Source: Fibrobacter sp. UWB15
GTDB taxonomy: Bacteria; Fibrobacterota; Fibrobacteria; Fibrobacterales; Fibrobacteraceae
DNA length: 64,000 nt
Assembly: GCF_900177705.1 (NCBI RefSeq)
Contig: NZ_FXBA01000009.1
Span: 62,001 to 126,000, forward strand
Direction: 5' to 3'
In this document: positions 59,185 through 64,000 of the stretch, piece after piece
Layout of the letters: the number at the start of each line of letters is the position of its first letter
Position numbering within the stretch: position 1 is the first letter of the stretch
Position numbers and translations under genes: made by a program
Notes under the pieces: generated by a model
The model's database searches: none
What the model was told of the DNA's origin: nothing
What the model saw: only the letters and a program-made list of their open reading frames with translations

Positions 59185-59997
59185 CTAGCCTTTCTTAGAG
59201 CGATGGCTGTTCTTGATCCATTCGGTCTTGTGGACTTCCGGAATATCGTCGAGCAGCTTGAGCGTGTGCGGTTCGGTCGTGTTGTCGAGCACTTCTTCCG
59301 GAGTACCCTGGTTCACGATCTTACCGTCGTGCATAATGAAGATACGGTCAGAAACGTAGTTTGCAAGACCGATATCGTGAGTCACGAACACCACGGTCAT
59401 CTTGAGTTCGTCTTTCAACTTACGCAAGTAATCGAGGATGTTGGCACGCACGCAGGCGTCCACCATGGAGGTAGCTTCGTCAGCGATCAAGACCTTCGGA
59501 CGGAGCGCGAAGATACGGGCCAAAAGCATACGCTGCATCTGACCGCCGGAAAGTTCGAACGGGTACTTGCCTTCGATATCTTCGGGCTTCACGTTCACAG
59601 CCATCAGGCCTTCGTCCACGCGGCGGCGGACTTCTTCCTTGGAGGGCTTGTCCTTGAGGATGTTCATGGCGTCTTCCAGCTGGCTACGGATGGTAAAGAA
59701 CTGGTTGAAGCAGCCGAACGGGTCCTGGAACACGGACTGCACTTCGTTCCAGTGAGCCTTCAGGTTCTTGATGGGCTTGTCGCGATACAGGAACTGGCCG
59801 CGAGTCGGCTTGTAAAGACCGAGCATGATCTTTGCGAGCACGGACTTGCCGCAACCCGAACCACCCACGATGGAGATGAATTCTTCGTCATAGATGTCGA
59901 AGGACACATCCTTCACGGCGGTCTTCAGGGTCTTACCGGCACCAAAATCCTTGCTGATGCGCTTAGCGGAAAATACAATGGGTTTATCAGACAGCAT
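59185..59997 (-). CDS. Dpp/Opp-type peptide ABC transporter ATPase (DppF-like)
   Basis: The 270-aa ATPase has Walker A GGSGCGKS, Q-loop VFQDPFGCFNQFF, signature LSGGQMQR, Walker B VLIADEATSMVD and the switch His in FVTHD. The C-terminal oligopeptide-binding (HPY) extension is short and lacks Cys. Its start overlaps the other ATPase gene by 11 bp. It is the last gene of a five-gene importer operon. Confidence 0.92.
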   Translation of the reverse strand: MLSDKPIVFSAKRISKDFGAGKTLKTAVKDVSFDIYDEEFISIVGGSGCGKSVLAKIMLGLYKPTRGQFLYRDKPIKNLKAHWNEVQSVFQDPFGCFNQFFTIRSQLEDAMNILKDKPSKEEVRRRVDEGLMAVNVKPEDIEGKYPFELSGGQMQRMLLARIFALRPKVLIADEATSMVDACVRANILDYLRKLKDELKMTVVFVTHDIGLANYVSDRIFIMHDGKIVNQGTPEEVLDNTTEPHTLKLLDDIPEVHKTEWIKNSHRSKKG

Positions 59998-60985
59998 AAT
60001 CGCACCTCACTTGACGGTCGCCTACAATGCGGATGTTCTGGGTATTCTTCTTGCAGTCGGGGCATGCCTTCTTGCAACGGGGTGCAAAGCGGCAACCCAC
60101 GATCTTGTTCTTGAGGCTCGGAGGAGCACCTTCGATAGCCACCGGATGACGGGTACGCTGGGAAGCTTCGGTAGAAAGCATAGCGCCCATCAGAGCCTGC
60201 GTATACGGGTGACGCGGATCCTTCACCACCTGGTCGGCGGTGCCGTATTCCACGATTTCGCCGGCGTACATGATGGCGATATTGTCGGCCACATGGTACA
60301 GGAGCGGAAGTTCGTGGGTAATGAAGATCATCGTGGAGAAGATGCCCTTGTCAAGAAGATCGAAGATCATCTTGATCACTTCCTTCTGGGTAGAAACGTC
60401 CAGAGCGGAAGTCGGTTCGTCGGCAATCACCATCTGCGGGTTGAGAAGCGTGGAAATACCGATCACGGAACGCTGGCGTTCACCGGCGGTGAGCTGAATC
60501 GGGTAGGAGTTCAGCACGCGCTTAGTATCCATACCGAACAGGTCGAAACGTTCGCAAAGACGGTCGTAGATTTCCTTGTGGTCGAGCTTCTTGCCCGGCT
60601 GCTGGTGAGCGGCGATCACGTCGGCGGCGATATCCTTGATCTTGCGCACCGGGTTCAGGGCGTTGAATGCGCCCTGCGGAATCATGGAGACCTGCTGGGC
60701 GAGCACGTTGGCGCGAACATCTTCGAGCTTGCGGTGCATCAGGGATTCCATGTGGTCGCCTACGCGCACGCGCACGTCACCCTTTTCGGGGTAGAGCGGC
60801 GGAATGCACATGCCCATAAGGCCAGACACCAAGGTGGACTTACCACAACCGGATTCACCTGCGATACCGAGGATTTCACCCTTCTTCATGGAGAAGGACA
60901 CATCCGTCACGGCATGAGTCTTGTCGCCGAAACGGCCAAGGTAATAGAGGCCGAGATTTTCTACTTCAAATACATTTTCAGACAT
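59987..60985 (-). CDS. Dpp/Opp-type peptide ABC transporter ATPase (DppD-like)
   Basis: The 332-aa ATPase has Walker A GESGCGKS, Walker B MVIADEPTSALD and a C-terminal Cys motif (CRFAPRCKKACPDCKKN) of the oligo_HPY type that can hold an Fe-S cluster. The signature reads LTAGERQR instead of LSGGQ/LSGGM, a deviation at the second Gly. It pairs with the DppF-like subunit and the two permeases. Confidence 0.92.
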   Translation of the reverse strand: MSENVFEVENLGLYYLGRFGDKTHAVTDVSFSMKKGEILGIAGESGCGKSTLVSGLMGMCIPPLYPEKGDVRVRVGDHMESLMHRKLEDVRANVLAQQVSMIPQGAFNALNPVRKIKDIAADVIAAHQQPGKKLDHKEIYDRLCERFDLFGMDTKRVLNSYPIQLTAGERQRSVIGISTLLNPQMVIADEPTSALDVSTQKEVIKMIFDLLDKGIFSTMIFITHELPLLYHVADNIAIMYAGEIVEYGTADQVVKDPRHPYTQALMGAMLSTEASQRTRHPVAIEGAPPSLKNKIVGCRFAPRCKKACPDCKKNTQNIRIVGDRQVRCDYAV

Positions 60986-60996
60986 TTCGTTACCTC

Positions 60997-61842
60997 TTAT
61001 TTGCGCAGACGCGGGTTAAAGACGCCTTCCATAGAAGTATTGATGAGGTAAAGGGCAAACACCGTAAGGGTCACCACGAGGGTTGCCGGAATGAAGGCAA
61101 TCCAGATGGAGTCGGCAAGAGCGCCGTTGTCCTTCGCCTGGTTCAAGATGATACCGAGGCTAGTCGTATCGACAGGGCCAAGGCCGATCATGGAGATGGA
61201 TGCTTCGGAAAGAATGCCCGAACCCACCTGCATGATGAACACCATGAACACGTAAGAGAGCAAGTACGGAAGCACATGCTTGATCACGATCGTGAGCGTA
61301 GATGCACCGTTGATGCGAGCGAGAGCGATATGGTCGCGGCTACGCAGGGACGATGCCTGGGCACGCACTGCACGAGCAGACCAGCTCCATGCGGTAAGAC
61401 CGATGATGAGGCCGATCAAGGTGAGGGAACGACCGTCCTTCACGGCAGAGCTGATGAGCACGAGGATCACGAACTGCGGAATCACGATGAAGAGGTTCGT
61501 GAACATGTTCAGCACTTCGTCGATCCAGCCGCCACGGAAACCGCCGAACAAACCGATAAGCACACCGATCGTCGTCGCGATGATACCGGCCACGAAACCC
61601 ACATAGAGGGAGCTGCGGAGGCCAGCAATCAGCAGGGACACATAGTCACGACCCAAGTGGTCGGTACCGAGCAAGTGTTCAGAAGAAGAACCTGCATACG
61701 GGCCAGCGAGAATGTCACGGGCGTGAGTATCGACGTTGTAGAAGAGAGGTCCAAAGAGCGCGATCAGGAGCGTGAGCACGAAGATCGAGATACCGATGAC
61801 GAACATCGGGGACTTGAGAAGGTTTCTTAAGAGTTTCAACAT
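60997..61842 (-). CDS. Dpp/Opp-type peptide ABC transporter permease (DppC-like)
   Basis: The 281-aa permease has about six TM helices with the DppC start (ALFGPLFYN, HLLGTDHLGRDYVSLLIAGL, RSSLYVGFVAGI) and the EAA-like loop (SSLRSRDHIALARINGASTL). It forms the inner-membrane channel with the DppB-like subunit. It begins 2 bp after that gene's stop and ends 11 bp before the DppD-like start. Confidence 0.94.
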   Translation of the reverse strand: MLKLLRNLLKSPMFVIGISIFVLTLLIALFGPLFYNVDTHARDILAGPYAGSSSEHLLGTDHLGRDYVSLLIAGLRSSLYVGFVAGIIATTIGVLIGLFGGFRGGWIDEVLNMFTNLFIVIPQFVILVLISSAVKDGRSLTLIGLIIGLTAWSWSARAVRAQASSLRSRDHIALARINGASTLTIVIKHVLPYLLSYVFMVFIMQVGSGILSEASISMIGLGPVDTTSLGIILNQAKDNGALADSIWIAFIPATLVVTLTVFALYLINTSMEGVFNPRLRK

Positions 61843-61844
61843 AA

Positions 61845-63221
61845 TTACTTACCTCCCATTTGGAGACCGGCCTTCACGCGCGGATCGAACACGGCGATGA
61901 GCACGTCAACGGCGTAGTTGGCCACGAGCACGCAGGTAGAGATCATGAGCGTACAACCCTGAATCGTTGCGTAGTCGTTCTTCTGGATGGCGTTGAGCAT
62001 AGCCATACCGAGGCCCGGATAAGAGAAGATCATTTCGGTAATGAGTGCGCCACCCACCATGGCACCGAGGCTTTGAGCAAGACCGGTGAGCTGCGGGAGC
62101 ATTGCGTTACGGAACACGTAGCTAATGATCTTGCCTTCGCGAAGACCGAGCCACTTGGCGTACTTCATGTAGTCGGTACCGAGTTCATAAATCGACATGG
62201 AGCGCATACCCGTTGCCTGACCCGAAAGAAGAATCGGGAAGCAGCTGAAGAACGGGAGGATGTAGTACCAAGCGACGCTCTTAATGCAGGTCCAGGAGAA
62301 GGTGAGTTCCGGAATGTCGGAACTGTAAGCACCCATAGCCGGGAACCAGCCGAGCGTGATGGAGAACATGGCCACCAAGAGCATACCGAACACGAAGTAC
62401 GGCACACCGTTCAGGAACATGGCGCAGGGGAAGAACACCTTGTCGAAGATGCCGCGCTTGTAAGCAGCGAAGGCACCGAGCAAGTTGCCGATAATCCAGC
62501 CGAGCAAAATGGTCGGAGCCTGGATGAGGAGCGTCCACGGCAGCGACTTCTTGATTACGTTGGTCACCGGTTCGTTGTTCTGGTAAGAGAGACCGAGGTC
62601 ACCCTTGAACACGTTGGCAATGTAACGGAGGAACTGGGAGAATGCGGAGCTGAGCTTCGGGTCGGTCTTGAGGACGACTTCGTCAACCATCACGGTGTCC
62701 TGGCGTTCAGCCTGGACCTGTTCCATGACAGCGACCTGTTCAACCTTGGCGACCTTCTTCTTGCCCTTCTTTTCCATTACGGGCTTGCCCTTGGCGTCGA
62801 GCACGGGCTTTTCTTCGAAGACCGGCTTACCTTCGGCGTCAACCTTCTGGCGTTCCACCATCTTCGGGGTGCCGTCTTCGTTGACTTCCTTCACAGTCAC
62901 AAGAACCGGATTGCCAGCATCGTCGAGCTTGGGCACCTTGCGGGTAACCATCTGGCCATTTTCGTCGACTTCCGGTTCATAAATCACGTTGCCCTGATCG
63001 TCGAGTTCGGCCATACCGAAGGACACCAGGAGTTCGGCTTTCTTCTTCTGGGCTTCAGTCGGAGAAAGACCCTTACCGGCCTGACCCATGATAATGTCGA
63101 CCGGGTTGTTATCGCCAAGACGCGGCAAGGCGAAGTTCAATGCCACTGCAAAAACGAAGGTCAGGAGATACCAGAACCCCTTCTGCAGGACATAGCGTAG
63201 CATAGGATATTGTTTAAGCAT
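61845..63221 (-). CDS. Dpp/Opp-type permease (DppB-like) with a repeat insertion of about 120 aa
   Basis: The 458-aa permease starts with the DppB-like TM1 (FWYLLTFVFAVALNFALPRL, GDNNPVDIIMGQAG, LSPTEAQKKKAEL). From about residue 72 to 190 it carries an insertion of six units, each near 13-14 residues, with the pattern D-x-x-G-x-P-V. The normal DppB sequence then resumes (SQFLRYIANVFKGDLGLSYQ, then five TM helices and the EAA loop). Ordinary DppB proteins are about 310-340 aa and lack this. By topology the insert should be periplasmic, between TM1 and TM2, next to where the binding protein docks. Confidence 0.9.
   Translation of the reverse strand: MLKQYPMLRYVLQKGFWYLLTFVFAVALNFALPRLGDNNPVDIIMGQAGKGLSPTEAQKKKAELLVSFGMAELDDQGNVIYEPEVDENGQMVTRKVPKLDDAGNPVLVTVKEVNEDGTPKMVERQKVDAEGKPVFEEKPVLDAKGKPVMEKKGKKKVAKVEQVAVMEQVQAERQDTVMVDEVVLKTDPKLSSAFSQFLRYIANVFKGDLGLSYQNNEPVTNVIKKSLPWTLLIQAPTILLGWIIGNLLGAFAAYKRGIFDKVFFPCAMFLNGVPYFVFGMLLVAMFSITLGWFPAMGAYSSDIPELTFSWTCIKSVAWYYILPFFSCFPILLSGQATGMRSMSIYELGTDYMKYAKWLGLREGKIISYVFRNAMLPQLTGLAQSLGAMVGGALITEMIFSYPGLGMAMLNAIQKNDYATIQGCTLMISTCVLVANYAVDVLIAVFDPRVKAGLQMGGK
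62759..63002 (-). repeat. Six diverged protein-level tandem repeats in the DppB-like permease
   Basis: The units begin DDQGN, DENGQ, DDAGN, NEDGT, DAEGK and DAKGK, each followed by a V/P and charged residues. The repeat is evident in protein; DNA copies are diverged. Confidence 0.65.
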
Positions 63222-63238
63222 TTGTATTCCTTTAACCT

Positions 63239-64000
63239 TTATTTAGCAAGCTTTAAGTTCCAGAGGATCTTGGTGCCCGAAGCCACCCACGGCAGCTGAG
63301 CCGGAGCGTACGGGTTTTCGGCGGTGGGCCAGTTCGTCCACACGCGGTCGCTGAATTCGTAGAACTGTTCAGGCAGGTAGACCAGCGGAATAGAGGGCTG
63401 GTCTTCCATGAAGATCTTGTTGAGTTCGCGGTAGGCCTTTGCGATTTCCACGGAGTCCGTCATCAGAGGAATAGCGGAAAGGAGCTGGTCCACTTCGGGG
63501 CGGAAGCCTTCGGTACCCGGCTGGTTGTAACGGCCGATGTTCACACCGGCCCAGGCGCCAAGCGGCTGCCAGTCGCGGCTTGCCATGATTTCGTTGAAGC
63601 GGCTCCACGGAAGAGACGGAGTCACGTCAGCGACAGGCTTGTGCATCACGAGGTCGAAGTTGCCAAGACCCATGGCCGGCCAGTAAGAACCACCGTCCAC
63701 GAAGCCTTCGCGGATATCGATACCGGCCTTGCGCATGCCTTCGACAGCGATAGTCACCATGGCTTCCCAGTCGGTCCAGCCGTTCGGGCTAGTGATGTAG
63801 AGAGTCGGGAGACGTTCGCCCTTGGCATTTTCCATGTGATCCAGGGTACCGTCGTCGTTGAACACGGACTTGAAGCCCGCTTCGGAAAGGATCTGCTTCA
63901 CGGCAGCGAGGCGTTCGGCTTCATCGCTGATGCCAAGGTTCACACCGTACTTTTCGAGGTCTTCGTCAACAATGTACTTGCCTTCGAGGTCCGTCGGCAT
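63239..64000 (-). CDS. Peptide ABC transporter substrate-binding protein, C-terminal part (5' truncated)
   Basis: The last 253 residues of an SBP_bac_5 (family 5, DppA/OppA-like) protein are visible, running off the right edge. Motifs include GISDEAERLAAVKQILSEAG, LYITSPNGWTDWEAMV, IDIREGFVDGGSYWPAMGLG and QPSIPLVYLPEQFYEFSDRV near the end. The N-terminus with signal peptide lies outside. It is the first visible gene of the importer operon, 17 bp upstream of the DppB-like gene. Confidence 0.9.
   Translation of the reverse strand: MPTDLEGKYIVDEDLEKYGVNLGISDEAERLAAVKQILSEAGFKSVFNDDGTLDHMENAKGERLPTLYITSPNGWTDWEAMVTIAVEGMRKAGIDIREGFVDGGSYWPAMGLGNFDLVMHKPVADVTPSLPWSRFNEIMASRDWQPLGAWAGVNIGRYNQPGTEGFRPEVDQLLSAIPLMTDSVEIAKAYRELNKIFMEDQPSIPLVYLPEQFYEFSDRVWTNWPTAENPYAPAQLPWVASGTKILWNLKLAK

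Overview
The window looks like chromosomal DNA of a Fibrobacter species (phylum Fibrobacterota). It carries three lipoproteins with the Fibrobacter major paralogous (FISUMP) domain, a fibro-slime domain lipoprotein and a TIGR02147-type Fibrobacter regulator. It also carries plant cell-wall genes: a GH9 endoglucanase, a bacterial expansin lipoprotein and a CE2-like acetyl esterase. Many secreted proteins have Ser-rich linkers behind a lipobox. Most of the window is densely coded core genome with tightly overlapping operons. I saw no transposase, phage gene, CRISPR array, tRNA or rRNA.

Layout. 1-1.3 kb: end of an EamA transporter, convergent with a FISUMP lipoprotein. 1.3-9.2 kb: one six-gene minus-strand operon encoding two membrane hybrid sensor proteins that lack the usual phospho-acceptor His, a BMP/PnrA-like binding protein between them, then a Nudix hydrolase, a patatin-like lipase and a DUF1653 protein. 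9.2-13.8 kb: serine hydrolase, TSUP permease, a helical-repeat protein, GIY-YIG protein, NhaA. 13.8-15.3 kb: a 659-bp gene-free stretch with three TACATACTAAA inverted repeats, then a PD-(D/E)xK-like protein. 15.5-18 kb: fibro-slime lipoprotein and DUF58 protein. 18-23.8 kb: Vat/CatB-like acetyltransferase, EF-G-like GTPase, YolD-like protein, Y-family polymerase, GGDEF protein. 23.9-26.5 kb: expansin and two BatC-like TPR proteins. 26.5-31.5 kb: membrane glycosyltransferase fused to NPCBM, M18 aminopeptidase, MCE protein with a TPR-like partner. 31.4-37.2 kb: ispA-dxs-trmH-pyrF-unknown operon. 37.4-46.4 kb: surface lipoproteins with regulator, GGDEF protein, CE2 esterase, cytochrome c, XPB-like-domain protein, LysR. 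46.5-54 kb: FISUMP, AspT-type transporter, 27-bp-repeat lipoprotein, PRPP synthetase, lysA, histone-like/CBM48 fusion, rpe. 54-59 kb: DUF4832 protein, GH9 cellulase, FISUMP. 59-64 kb: Dpp/Opp-type peptide ABC transporter, running off the right edge.

The commonest regulatory signal is a TAnnTTTG-like element (often TATATTTG), close to the Bacteroidetes -7 box. In about a dozen genes it ends only 4-8 nt before the start codon, which implies leaderless or nearly leaderless mRNAs. Other genes have the same element 15-30 nt upstream, with or without a GGAG ribosome-binding site.

The best candidates for undescribed biology are the degenerate hybrid-kinase/BMP operon, the triple inverted-repeat array at 13.98-14.23 kb, the six-repeat insertion in the DppB-like permease, the Lys/Ala-rich CBM48 fusion, and the leaderless promoter architecture. 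All functional statements are inferred from sequence; no database search was run.
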